A stretch of DNA of 64,000 nucleotides from Trogon surrucura (lineage: Eukaryota > Chordata > Aves > Trogoniformes > Trogonidae): positions 5,983,501 to 6,047,500 of the forward strand of contig CM036642.1 of assembly GCA_020746105.1 (NCBI GenBank), in the 5' to 3' direction. A program made the translations under genes and the position numbers. The notes beneath the pieces were generated by a model, which had not been told where the DNA came from, ran no database searches, and worked only from the letters and a program-made list of their open reading frames with translations. Below are positions 1-11,800 of this stretch, piece after piece (position 1 is the first letter of the stretch; the number at the start of each line of letters is the position of its first letter).

Positions 1-509
1 GCAGACGAGCCTTGTTGGAGCATCCCCCGCTCTGTCGCGCACAGAGAGCCCCCCAGAAGCGCGCTGCCAAGGCCCCGGTGTCGATTCCCCTCTGTTTAAA
101 AGGGCTTTTTTCCGGGCTGAACTTTACCGAGCACGCGGGCAGCCTCCTTGGTGCTCCGTGGCTGGGGCTGACATTTAAAGCCTCGGCACAGCTCTTTTCT
201 TGTCCCATGCAGGATGTCAAATATTTTAGGCGAAGAGAAGGGGAGAAGAGGAAAAATAATTACACAGTGAATTAAACAAAGACGGCCCCTCTCCCGCTTA
301 TTAGGACTTCAAAAGTTGCTGCCTCTGGCTTGAGCTCTCTCGCGTACGCACAAAGGGTACCGCTAAAAATAGGTACTGTACAAATGATTAGGTCATAGCC
401 TGCTAGAGGGAGACATTTTTATGTAATTACGAGCCCGGCAGCGCGTTGCTGGGGGGAATACGTAAACAGGGCGGCTCAGAGCCTGGCTGTAAAGTTTGTG
501 CTCCTTCGC

Positions 510-894
510 TGAGTCACTGTGGCTAAATTCCCTTTTGTGTGGGGGATTTAGGGGAAGAATGCGGGGAGGCCGGCGGGGCTGCCGCCCTCCTGAGTCACAG
601 CCCCGCGCGTCCTCCCGGCCTCGGCAGGCTCAGGGCCGTAAGCCGCTAATTAGCCTCATTGTCTTAGGGGCTGCGCAGCATCTGGAACCTGGACAAAGGG
701 GGAGAAAGGAGGGATGCGTTTCTGGAGCCACTCATAATATCTCTTCTCGGCGACGCCGTGCGTGTCGCTGCAGCCCATCCCTCGCTGGGGCTGGAGGGAT
801 GCGGGTCCACGCGCTGGATGTGACGGCGTGGCCGCGGCCAGCCCCACGCCCTGAGCGCTGCTTGACAAGCAAAGTTGTGAGTCAGAGCCCCGCT
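510..894. promoter_or_regulatory. Cluster of three AP-1/NF-E2-like sites
   Basis: TGAGTCA occurs at 510-516, 591-597 and 888-894. This is the consensus for AP-1 (Jun/Fos) and CNC-Maf factors. By simple base-frequency reasoning, three copies in 385 bases is more than chance predicts. The cluster lies about 3.7-4.1 kb upstream of the ZBTB16 start codon. Function is not shown. Confidence 0.35.
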
Positions 895-1819
895 CGTGAG
901 CGGGAAGGATTGGTGGCGTCCCCGTTTGTCGCTCGGATGCGATATCCCTTAAAGGAGCCCGGCTGAAAATAAAAGGGAGGAAAAGGGAGGATTCTCGAGG
1001 CCATGCAGACGTGCGGGGTGATGCGCCAGCCCGCGCGGGTCACGGGGCGGGTGACGACGTTATCCTCGCACGCGTCGCGTGCTCAGGGGCCTGAGGGGAA
1101 AAGGCAGGGGCGTGGGGAACGGTGGGCACTGCAGCGCACTCACGCCGTGACAGTCCACACGTGTCTAGTTAGCTCCCTCCGGGTTATTTGACTTTATGAG
1201 TTTACCTTTCAATGGCGCTTGGGGGAGCTTAACACACCGTGTGCTGAGCAGCCTCCCTGGGACCCGCCGCCTCTCGCCGCCCTCCCCCTTACAAACAGCT
1301 TCGTGCACTTAGGGGTTTCAAAAAAAAAAAAAAAGTCTAACACATTTAATCATCTTTTCATAAGCTGTCAGCTCGCGGCATGCGAAAGTAGAGCACCGCG
1401 CTCTACCCCGTCTCCGAGCAAAGCTACTGTGCCTGGCAAAATCCGGGTCTGGAGCCTGCGCAGGCGAGAGCCTGGGTGCTGTAAACTTTCCTCCAAGTCT
1501 GGAGCAGTATCAAAAACCAGTTTTCAGCAGTTGCGGATTTCTGATTTGAGTTCAGACCAATCTTATTTGGCATAGAATCCTTGGTCGGGCGTTTCGGAAT
1601 TTGGCTCCACACCAGCGAGGCTGGAAAACCCTCCAGAGACACCAAAAGTGAAACGAAACCCTCCGAGCTGCGACTCCCCGAAGTGTGTTTTTGTGGGCTA
1701 GACAACCCAAATGAGAAATTTCCTTTCTCTTTGTAATTTTGGAGCCTTCTCTGTTTCCTTCTCCTCTTGCTCTCTGTGTGCCCAGCCAGGTCTGCCCCGG
1801 CTCTCCCAATGTCACGGGC

Positions 1820-1842
1820 ATCATTCTATGATTCTGTGATCA
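1820..1842 (+). repeat. Possible CR1 LINE 3' tail
   Basis: ATTCTATGATTCTGTG resembles the 8-base repeats that end avian and reptilian CR1 elements. The preceding sequence was not recognisable as CR1 3'UTR, so this may be a very old 5'-truncated copy or a chance match. Confidence 0.35.
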
Positions 1843-3549
1843 TGGGCCCCATCTGTGCTTCATAGAGCTTTTCCTCCTGCTGACACTCCCCAGGCTATCA
1901 AGACGGGGAGCGTTTGTGTCTCCCAGCCCAAAACAAGCGAGGGCTGGGGGCTAAAAGAGGATCTGAGGGAATCCCTGGGTTTCTGGGAAGGACACCTGGG
2001 CCTTTGCCGGGAAGATCTTCCTGAGAAACGAGGAGTGTAACACTGGAGGTTAATAACAATCGCACCAGGCAGCGCGTCGTTGCCCCGTATCTGGTTGAGA
2101 GATTTACAGCTGAAACTTGTGGCGGAGGAAGAAATTGCCTCAATCACTTGGAGTAATGGCACATGGAGAGGCATTTGGGCGTGACTGCTATTTAACACGG
2201 GCGCCCAGCTTGGCTTCATTTAACGTGCTGGTTCCTTTCTAATAAACACGTTACACTACAAGGTGGGGATTAAGATCAGAAAAGTAAATAAATTGGAAAC
2301 TGATGGGGAGAGATGGGAGGGAAACGGAAGGTGCTGGGGGAGAGCAACGGGCGATTAACTCCTGTGCCGGTGCACGGGGAAGCGACCCCGAAGGCCGTGG
2401 CGATGGCTCCTGAGCTCTGCGTCGGCATCTCTGCAGGGGTCCCGGCAGCGCCGCGACTTTCCATTCCGGATGTAGGCAGGGTGATGGGCGCTTTGGCCGA
2501 GGCTGTGCGGGGAGCTGTTCTGGTTTTTTGGTGTTTGCTTGTGTGGTGTGGGTGGGCGTCTCTAGGGAAGGGGAGCCGCTGCTTTGCCCATGAGGGATCT
2601 CCCAGTTCTGGGCAGGGGGGCCGTAAGAGTTTGGGAGGAAACAGGGCTCGGGTGGTACGGGCAGAGCCAGCGGGGATGGGTTTCTCTTAAACAACTCGGT
2701 ATCTTTTGCTGCATGTGTTGGAGTAGCGATGAAAAGCACGACGTGCCGGTTGACGGGAAGGACTGGGGGGTTAATTTTCAGGATGCTGCCTGGGAATTTA
2801 GCCGTGGGATTTCCATTATTGCTAATGGGACTCACGCAGCTTAATTTCATGTGAGCGACACTAAAAACATACCCCCTAACTGTCTGCGAAATTTCAGTCC
2901 TGAAATCGAGCCTTTTAAAAGTTGGGAAGGGTAAGCAAACACCTGAAGCCACTTCGCGACTTCCCCCCTTCCTGTTGGGATTTAATGCTGGGGAGGGGGA
3001 GGAACTTGGGCAGCTCGGGGCAGTTAAACCCCCGTCCTGTGGGCACGCGGGCTGCTTGTGCTCTGCACCTTCGCTCTCCACCAATTAAACCAGAGGAGTC
3101 GTAACCTCTGAAAAAAGAGGGGCAGCTGACGCCTTACCCTTAAGTATAGTGTCGAGCTCGCTGTGCCGTCGCACACGTCTAATAACCCGAGCCGCGCCGC
3201 CGTTCGTTGCGAGGCCTCCGTTATTAGGCTGTTCTCGTTAAATGACTGCTATCATCTGGTCCCCAAGTACATTAAATCCCATTATAATTATAAACACACT
3301 TCCCCATAACGTTCTCCGTAGATTACATTTGCGCTGCTGTACCCCAAGGGTATCTTTGTGCTAATACCGTCCGCGCTCGCCGGTTTGGGGGAGGACGCTG
3401 GCGCTGGCTGCGCCTGCCGGAGGGGTTCCGTGCCACGCATGCCGGACCGTGGTGCTGCCACGGGTGGAGGAGGCTCTGCCCGGGCAGCAGCTGCTGTGGC
3501 GTGGGGCGTCTCTCCTGGGTTTTTTTTTTTCCGTGTCTGTTTCCCCTCC

Positions 3550-4420
3550 GCGCTCCATCGGGCTGCCGCTGCCCGTCTCTCCCGGCAGACGCCCGTCACC
3601 CGTGTCCCACCGAGGGGTGGGCGTCTCGTGGGGGCCAAACACGCTTTACCGGGGCGACGCCCGACCGAAACCCGCCGCCCTCCCCGAAACTCGGCTTCCC
3701 GGCTGGTTTTTACCTTCTCCGCGTTAAGCGCGGCCGGCCCGGGCTTCCGAGCCCCGGCGGCCGTCGGGGCGGGGGGTTCGCCGCTCCCCCTTCCCCGCGC
3801 GGGGGTCGCGGCGGGGCGGGGCGCGGTGTCCCCGCTGTCGGCCGCGGGCAGCGCTGTCCGGCCGCCGGCCCCCGCTCCGGTGCCCCCCCCCCGCCCCGCA
3901 AGGTGCCGGGATGCGCGGGGCGGGGCCGGGGGGGGGCGCCCGCACTCAAGGCGGCGGCGGCGGCGGCGGGCGGGGGGGCGGCGCGGGGGGTGGGTGGGGT
4001 GCGGGGGGCGGGGGGGCCTGACGTGGGCGCGGGGCGGCCCGGGGGCCGGCGCCGCGGTGATTTGCTGCGCGGCGCGGCGAGCGGCGGCGGCGGCGATGAG
4101 AGCGGGCAGTGCGAACTGCCGGAGCAGCCGCCGCCGCCGTGAGTGCGGGCGGGGGGGGGCGGGCGGGCAGGCGGACGGGGGCCGCGCCGGGACCCCCCCC
4201 CCCCGGCTCTGAGCGACCCTCCCCCTCCGCGGCGCCGACACCCCCGGCCCGGCGCGGACCGCGCCCCCGGGGAGCCGCCGGTGCACCTGATGGGGGCTGC
4301 GGGGCTCGGCGGGGCCGCGGGGGGGGGGGTTCCGCGCCCCCTCCGCGGGCGGCGGCTCCGGCGCAGAAACTTTTCGGCGAGTCGCGGGCGAGCTGCGGGC
4401 TAACCTCCTTCTCCTCTCCT
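3550..4420 (+). promoter_or_regulatory. ZBTB16: ZBTB16 CpG-island promoter
   Basis: This is a dense CpG stretch with several GC boxes (for example GGGGCGGGGC around 3813 and GGGGCGGGGCC at 3917), a (CGG)n run at 3953-3970, a long G-rich block at 3968-4018 and a CRE-like TGACGTGG at 4019-4026. No TATA box is visible, as is usual for CpG-island promoters. The start site is probably between the CRE-like site and the (CGG)n at 4081, but it cannot be fixed without transcript data. Confidence 0.7.
4040..4138 (+). other. ZBTB16: ZBTB16 5'UTR exon 1 (predicted; start approximate)
   Basis: A strong donor, GTGAGT at 4139-4144, follows a CG-rich leader. A matching acceptor with a long pyrimidine tract, ending TTTTCGCAG, lies at 4522-4523. 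Splicing them removes a 385-base intron and joins this noncoding exon to the first coding exon. The 5' end given is a guess. A noncoding first exon is normal for ZBTB16, but this one rests on splice signals alone. Confidence 0.5.
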
Positions 4421-4611
4421 CTTCTCCCTCCTCCCCCCGGCCCTCCTCTCTTTTTTTCCCCCCCTTTCTCTCTCCCCCCTCCCCGCTCCGCTCCTCTCCC
4501 CCCTCCGCCTTTTGTTTTCGCAGATAGTCGGCACACAAAGCTGGTCCCAGCTTCGAGCGGCGGCGAGGCACCCTGATGAGTGAGCCTCGGGAGCGCCATG
4601 GATCTCGCTAA
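4096..4611 (+). other. Tandem uORFs in the ZBTB16 leader
   Basis: uORF1 starts at the ATG at 4096 (G at -3). After the predicted splice (4138 to 4524) it runs 31 codons and stops at TGA 4574-4576. uORF2 starts at the ATG at 4576, sharing the A in TGATG. It has a weak context (C at -3) and ends at TAA 4609-4611, overlapping the main ATG at 4598 out of frame. uORF2 is visible directly; uORF1 depends on the predicted intron. Both could lower main-frame initiation. Confidence 0.45.
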
Positions 4612-5856
4612 GATGGGCATGATCCAGCTGCAGAACCCCTGCCACCCCACGGGGCTGCTGCACAAAGCCAACCAGATGCGCCTGGCGGGGACGCTGTGCG
4701 ACGTGGTCATCATGGTGGACAGCCAGGAGTTCCACGCGCACCGGACGGTGCTGGCCTGCACCAGCAAGATGTTCGAGATCCTCTTCCACCGCAACAGCCA
4801 GCACTACACCCTGGACTTCCTCTCGCCAAAGACCTTCCAGCAGATCCTGGAGTACGCCTACACGGCCACCCTGCAGGCCAAGGTCGAGGACTTGGACGAC
4901 TTGCTCTACGCCGCCGAGATCCTGGAAATCGAGTACCTGGAGGAGCAGTGCCTGAAGATCCTGGAGACCATCCAGGCCTCCGAGGACACCGACGCCGAGG
5001 TCACCATGGCTGACGCGGGCACCACCGCCACTGAGGAAGAGGAGGAGAGGAAGTCGAGGTACATCAAGGGCCTCTTCATCGCCAAGCCCGCCGGCGAGGA
5101 GGGCGGCTACGCGGGCACGGCTGGCCAGAGCCTGCCGGCGGCAGTGGCGGAGCAGAGCCCCTCCGCCTCCGCGTCCTTTGGCCCCCTCTCAGCCATGAGC
5201 CCCACCAAGGCGGCGGTGGACAGCCTGATGACCATCGGGCAGTCGCTGCTGCAGGCGGCCCTGCCACCCGTCACCCCCGAGGACCCGCGCCCTGCCACCC
5301 GCCACCCCCCAGGCCTCACCGAGCTCAAAACCGAGGCAATGCAGGTGGACGCTGCCTCCAGCCGCGACAGCCCCCGGGCGGCTGAGCCCGGCGCCTCCGG
5401 CGGGGAGAAGCCCGATGAGAAGGGCAAGGAGGGCCCCGGCACCCCGACTCGTGGCAGTGTCATCACCAGCGCCCGTGAACTGCACTATGCCCGCGAGGAG
5501 GGCGCCGAGCCACCGTCCGAGTCTGGCCAGGGGCTGCCCCTGGGGCCCGAGCCATCTGCCACCGCTGGCGAGAAGCCGCTGGGCATCTATTCCTTGCTGC
5601 CCAACCACAAGACTGAGCCGGTGCTTGGCATGCCCCCCGCCGTGGCGTCTGCCCTGCACGTGCAGCCGGCCCTGGCCGTCTCCATGGACTTCGGCGGCTA
5701 CGGGGGGCTGCTGCCCCAGGGCTTCATCCAGCGGGAGCTCTTCAGCAAGCTGGGGGAGCTGGCGGCTGGCATGAAGACGGAGAGCAGAGCCCTGGGCGAG
5801 CAGTGCAGCGTGTGCGGTGCAGAGCTGCCTGACAACGAGACTCTCGAGCAGCACAG
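4524..5856 (+). CDS. ZBTB16: ZBTB16 exon 2 (first coding exon; coding part 4598-5856)
   Basis: The acceptor AG at 4522-4523 follows a long C/T tract, and the donor is CAG|GTGAGC at 5857. The exon holds 74 bases of leader, then the BTB domain, the acidic and proline-rich linker, and the first half of zinc finger 1 (C403, C406). It ends two bases into the Arg420 codon. This large BTB-plus-linker exon is the usual PLZF layout. Confidence 0.97.
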
Positions 5857-8800
5857 GTGAGCGAGCACCGGAGCCGCGACGCCGTGTTTCGCACTGGGTG
5901 GGCAGGCAGGTGGGATCTCCGCGGGGCGTTTTTCATTTTCTGATGTCGGGGTCAAGTCTCCCCGGCAAGTACCCCAAAACCGGGCTGCCGAGTGGCGTGC
6001 TCAGAGGGGGCAGCTGTCGCAACTTTTCTTCGTTGGGCCAGGCGGTTTGTTCCAGGGGAGGACGCCCCAGACGGGGCTGGGGCTGTTTCTTGCTAGCACC
6101 GACCGCGCCGGTTTCCTCGGTCGGCATCTGCCAAGCGTTTGGCTACCCCTGGAGTTGATGGATCTGCACGTGAAGGGTTGCTGTGGTGGGGTCGGGCAGC
6201 CCTCTCCCACCCTCTGTCGAGAGCTGGTCCCTCTTGTGCAGGCACGCAGGCACCCGCGGGGTGGGTGAGAGACCTGCCAGTCCCCTGTACCCAGCTGCAG
6301 CCGTGATGTTTGGAAGCTCCGCGCGCAGCGCCTTGTCAGCCCGGCAGCTTTGCGCCGCACGGCTTCTCGGTTTATGAAATATTTGCACTTTGTGCTAAGT
6401 AGCACGTAGGTCAGGCTGGGTGACGATGCTGGCGCGAGTGCTGTGAGCTCGTGCTGCGGCAGAACCGTGGGGTCCGTCCCTGTGGGGACGGGTTTGGGAT
6501 TGAACCTCCAACAGCTGCAATTTCGGGGCTCCCCTGCTTGGGGTGGGGGGGTGTTGGTGCTTATGCTGAGCCCCACGCCTCAGGGAGCTGCTGCAGGGTG
6601 GTTGTTACCGGTACATGAGTTCGGTGCCTCCCGATTGTGAGGGCCAGAGCTCTCACCCCGATTTGACCAGGGAACCGAGTCCCGTTAATTCCTGTGCCTC
6701 GATCGGCATCGCCTGTCAAAGCCCTTGGCGCTGGGCGTGCTTTGGCGAGCACTGTGCTGGCCCCCGGTGCGGCGGCAGGACAGCAGCGTCCTGCCTGCGG
6801 GGAAGCAGCACCGCTGCGGTGCAGGAGCCGCTCACAGCCTCCCCGAGCTGTGCACTGTGTTGGATTTTTAAGGAATCAACAGGTTAATTAGTCCCGATGC
6901 ACGTAACACACTCTGGGGACGGTGGCTCTGCCGCCGTGTGCCTGTGGCAGGAAAGCTGATGCCGCCCTTGAGTGGCATGGGGTGTGCTGGCGTCGGGTGC
7001 CAGAGCAGCAGCTCCCGTGAATGCTCCCAGTGTGGGGAGTCCTTGGTGCCGGTGGCATCACCTCTCGGTCTGCCCCCACTGAGAGCAGCTCTCGCTCCTC
7101 AGAGGGTCCCCGGCTCCGTGTGGGTGCGCGGCCGCTTTCCGCTTTGTTCCCCCACCTCGCGGGCGGGAGAGCTGGGGTCAGCGTGCGCGAAGCCGCCTCG
7201 GCACGGCTCTCCCCCGGCCGCGCGGTGATGCAGACCGAACGTCACTGGAGGAGAGCTGCAGTGAAGGCTCAGCGAGAATTTTAACGTGCCTTCCTGCCAC
7301 GGGCTCGAGCGTTTCCCTTTCCCCCTCCGAGCCTGAGCGTGGTGACTGATGTGGCTGCAGGAGAGGGCAGCTCCGGCATTGCCCGGCCGTCTGCCCTGTG
7401 GCGTGTTGCACTGCGAGCTCAGACCCTTCCCGGGTGGGTGGGAGAAGGGGAGCGTGGCCCGGCACGGCCGATGCTGCAGCTGCCCGGGTTTCGCGTTGCC
7501 TGCCGGGGCTTGGCTTATTTTGACAAGCTCGGCTGCGACCGCAGCTTGTTTCTTAATTATTGCTGATCCCTCTTGGAGGCCGGGTATGTGGCGTGCTCCG
7601 GTGGGTCTGGCTGAAGGCTCTGACGCAGTTGCTGGAGCCAACACCAAACTCCGTTTGCCCGTTTTTGCTTTCAGACAGATTACCTGGCGCTGGCAAACTT
7701 TGCAGGGCAAGCCAAATCCTTTGAGCCATTTTTAAACTGATCTGCGAGACCGTCCATGTTGAAAGACGTTGGGCAACGCTCGAATGAGCTGACCCCCCCC
7801 ACCGAGCCTAAATCCGAGGCGGTTTGCGTGTCGACAGGGTCTCATGTGGCTTTTTTATGGTGTTTGCTTTCTAATACGTCGTGACGATTGCCGCTTGGGG
7901 AAGATTTGTGGGATCCTATTGTATTCAGAGAGCTGTTAAGCAGCCTCTACGCTAGACTGGGATCGGTAACCCTGTGCCGGAGCAGTTCTGGGGGCATGCC
8001 GCGCCGTGCTGCCTGCGGGCTTCCCCTCGCTCGGGTCCCTGCTGGAGGGGTGGTTGGGGGGGATCCCCACGCCGAGGTCCCAGCTCCACTCCCTGAGCTG
8101 GCTGCTCATGGGGGCAGGATGTGCCGGGGGCACCGCGGTGCTGCTCGGCGGCTTTCGCTGACCTCCTTCTGCCGGGCGTTCACCGCTGTGGTTTTGCTTT
8201 CCCACCCGAGGCAGAGTTGTTCCCAGCAGGGGCCGGGGGCTGCTGCCGGGGATGCTCGATGGCTTCCACGTGCCGAGCCCCGGCAGGTGCCGGTGCCCGA
8301 GCCCGTCCGGCGCGTACCCCGCCTGTTTACATCGCGCGAGCGGCGAGTGCATATGGCGGGGATGTTTGTTTACACATGCACATGCCGGTATAAGTATAAA
8401 TATATATGTTTACAGTCTCGGAGCCTTGTGAGCGATGTTCATTAGCGTGGGAAACACGCCAGAGGGAGGAGAGCCGCGGGCCGCTGTGGCTTTTTACCGG
8501 GATTCGGCAAGAGGCAGAGGCGGCTCGCCACAGGGGTGGAGGGACGGGGGCTTGCCCCAGCCCCCTGCGGGAGCGCAGCTTTATCCAGGGAGGATATATC
8601 AAGCTGCAGCCCTGCGTCTAGAACCAGAGTTACCTACTGCCGCGTGTCGCAGCGCGGGTGAGTAGAGGGCACCGAGCCCTGGCCTTTGGCGCTGGCTCTG
8701 GTCGGCGTTTTCGGGTCCCCGATCCTGCCAGCTGCCGTGCAATCCGTTATTTTTCGTCTTCTTTACCGAGCTTGTGATTTTGACTAATTGAGTGTATATT

Positions 8801-11800
8801 GAGTCGGCGACTCTTTAATTTTTTTTTTATAAAAGATTTCCTTCTAGGTTCAGCGAAGTTCAAACTTAATCTAATGTTAGTATCGATCGTCGTGTCTAAT
8901 TGCAGACAAAAAAGCCATAGTTCAGTGGCCCTTTTTGGGTTTCTTTGCATGAAGAAAACCCTCCCCATCCACGACATGAGCACTCGCGCTGAGCCAACAG
9001 GGAAGTAATTTTTCCTTGGAAACTTAAATACCTTTAAACTTCATCAAAAATGTGGTTTAATTTTTAATATCGGTAGCCACAGGGAAGACTGCAGGCGGGG
9101 ACTCGCTAAGTTCGTTAGTGACACGGCCAAGCATCCAAAACGTCGCTGCTGCCCGGGAGTTTGCCCACCGCGGTGCTGCCGCTTGCCGGCGACGTTGACC
9201 ACGTGAGTCCACGTGAGATGGAGGTGCTCGGCTGGACAAGGGAACCCCTTGGCACTGGTGGCAGCCCAGTGGTGGCGGGTGGGTGCTGGAAGGTGCTGGT
9301 CCCTGCTGGGGATGCACCTTGGGGAACGCCCCCAGCCTGATTTTTGGGTTTGAGTTGAGCATTTGGAGGTTTCCCAGCGAAGCTGGCACCTCCAAAACGT
9401 GTGCCCTGTGGATCTGAAAGGCAGGAATAAGGAGGCTCACTCTTCCACCTTAGCTACTGTACGACCGCAGCACCCGAACTTCCCATCTTTGCCCTCTTCC
9501 CGTTTCTGAAGTGTGGCGGAGCAGCAGATCGACCTGCCAGCACGTGGGACCAGGCACCAGCGCATCCCTGCGATGCCGGCGCCGTGGCAAACTTCACGTA
9601 GGCGCATGGGGGAACGTTCCGGCTCTTTCTTTGCCAGCCTCACCTCCATCCGTCTCCGCCTGGATTAGCTGCGCGTTGCGCTACTAATGCCATTAGGCAC
9701 GTTGGCACCGCTCGACATGTCACAGCGAGAAACAGATGCAGTGCACCATTAAAGCAATAAACGTGATAAATCGGATCCCAAGCGCTTTGTGAGATGTTAT
9801 TAGTGTTCATTTTGGTAGCCCGATACAGTAGTTGTTTTTTATTTTACTTTAAGCATTCGGCGATTTACGTTTGGCTGCGGTCGGAACTTTAAGGAAAAGG
9901 ATAGAAAACAAGGGGGAGGGGAAGGGGAGAAACTGAGCCGGCCGCCCCCCAAACTCTGCCCATGATTACTTCCAGAGTCCGAAGACGACTTGGCAGCTCT
10001 GGTTTCTTGCTGATGGGCCTTATTAGCGGCACCTGGCATCATAAGGGGCTAATGGAAACCAGCGTTGCCGGCCACTGCCGCGGCGCGGGGCGAGGAAGCT
10101 CTTATTAGCTTTACGGGCAGGGGGACGTGCCCCGCTCAGGAAATGAATGTTGCAGCTAAGGTCCGCGGCGCTGACCCCGAGCGGGTAACCTGTGAGCGCC
10201 GGCCGAGACCCCGCTCAGGATGCTTGGGATTTCGGGGGCTCTCTGGTTCTTGTCATAGGCAGAGGGGGAATACGGCGTGGTATGTTGCAGCCTTGAACTT
10301 TTGATTTATTCAGTGGGGGACTTAACCATTTCCATACTCGGCTCCTGGCGTGGAGGGGGAAAAGCCCCCATCGGCTTCCTCACGTTATTCTGCGTCGCTT
10401 CGTTGTGCACGGGGTGGCGTTTTAAAGCCAAGCCCTGAGATTCCCATCAGAAAAAGCCACTTTTTAGGGACTTCTTTTAAAGCTAACATTGGCACCTCCC
10501 CCGTTGCGGGTGCTGCACACACCTTGCTGCTGGCAGCGGGAGTTCCATGGGGCGATGGGGACGTGTCCCTCGCAGAGAGATGTTGGGCATAAGTGTATTT
10601 ATTGACTGCACAAAGGGACCCTCAGAGGGCTGGGGCCATTTCAGCAGTGATGCTATCGACTCTTATTCCCTTTTGCCCATGGAGGGTGGAAATAGCGCGG
10701 GGCGCTTGGTGACGGAGCATCCCTGCAGCCTTACCCGCTTCTACGCGGTGTCCGCTCCTTAGTTACGCTGGTGTGTAAATTTGTTCTTCTTGGATAGAGT
10801 AAAACAATCTGCATTTTCCTTTTTGCTTGCAATTAATGAGATTTTTCTTTTGCTTTCCAACCCCCCCCCCCCCCCAACCCCTTGACAGCTTCAAGAGAGG
10901 CTTTAAATGAGTAATTACTAAATATTTCCCGGCAGCCAAACACGGGGCCATGGCATCTCCTGTTGCAAAAGTGAAAAATATTTCTGTTTGCAGTTAATTT
11001 TAGTGGCAGGCAGATCATGTTAACTGGGTGTAATTGCTTCCAGATATGGCAGAGGGTTTTGTGTGTTGGGATGAAGGGTCTGGTAAGTGCTCACTTCCTG
11101 TGTAAATTAGCCTATTCCATTCATTCCCCCTGCCCGGCAGTCCTGGCTTGTGTCACTCTGCTGCGAGGTTTTTCCCCCCCCGGCCGGCGTTCGGCAGCTC
11201 GGGGTTTATGGTGGGTTTGGCCCTTGGGGGTTCAGGAGCCCCGCGTGTGTCTTTGCTCTGGGTAATCTGTAACTAGGCTGGACCTGCCCGAAACGCTCGC
11301 CATCGGCGCTGAGCAGTTCGCGGCTGCGCTCGCAGCGCGTCGGGTGGCTCCTGCGGCTGCCGCGGGGAGCGGCGCGTACCTCCGAGGGGGAATCGGGCGC
11401 CGCTGGGCCGCGTGCTTTCACAAAAAGGGCGGGTTCCTCTTTTCGACGAGAGCGTCCGCCGGCTCCGTCGTCCCGCAGCAGAGGAAGAGAGCGTCGCCGT
11501 GAGATTTGGGTTGTGGGCGCGAGGCTCTGCGCTCTGGCCGAGGGCCAGGGCCGCCCATATCATTTTCGCTGTAGTGTTCTTAGCTGATTTTAAGTAGATT
11601 ATGGTTGGATACGCGCCCTGCTGGGCTGCTTTAGTTTTTCCGTCGGCCTGCGTCGCCTCGTTGCTGTTTTATTGGCGCGTTGTTTAGCAAACAAGTCGGC
11701 GATAGGGGATGGAGGAAGCGGTTCCCCACGTAGGCAGGAGCGCGGCGAGGCGAGCTGCGCCTCGGCTAGAGCTGCCCGCCATAAATCGGCATTAAACACC

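Larger units (their letters stand above)
1..3550. other. Upstream noncoding flank of ZBTB16
   Basis: No coding exon is recognised here; every open frame lacks family similarity and looks like chance. The stretch alternates GC-rich sequence with AT-rich islands: about 200-460 (with a TGTAATTAC homeodomain-like core), 2690-2920 and 3170-3360. The last lies just upstream of the CpG island and reads like a promoter-proximal conserved block. Three AP-1 type TGAGTCA sites lie at 510, 591 and 888. Enhancer function is inferred from composition only. Confidence 0.5.

Noticed and set aside
3288..4571. Long open frames on both strands over the CpG island (up to 427 codons)
   Set aside because: They encode low-complexity Pro/Arg/Gly/Ala sequence typical of CG-rich DNA, overlap the ZBTB16 promoter and 5'UTR, and show no domain.
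4580..4597. An upstream GTG start six codons before the ZBTB16 ATG
   Set aside because: This is a vertebrate gene; the ATG at 4598 has a good Kozak context and aligns with the known PLZF N-terminus.
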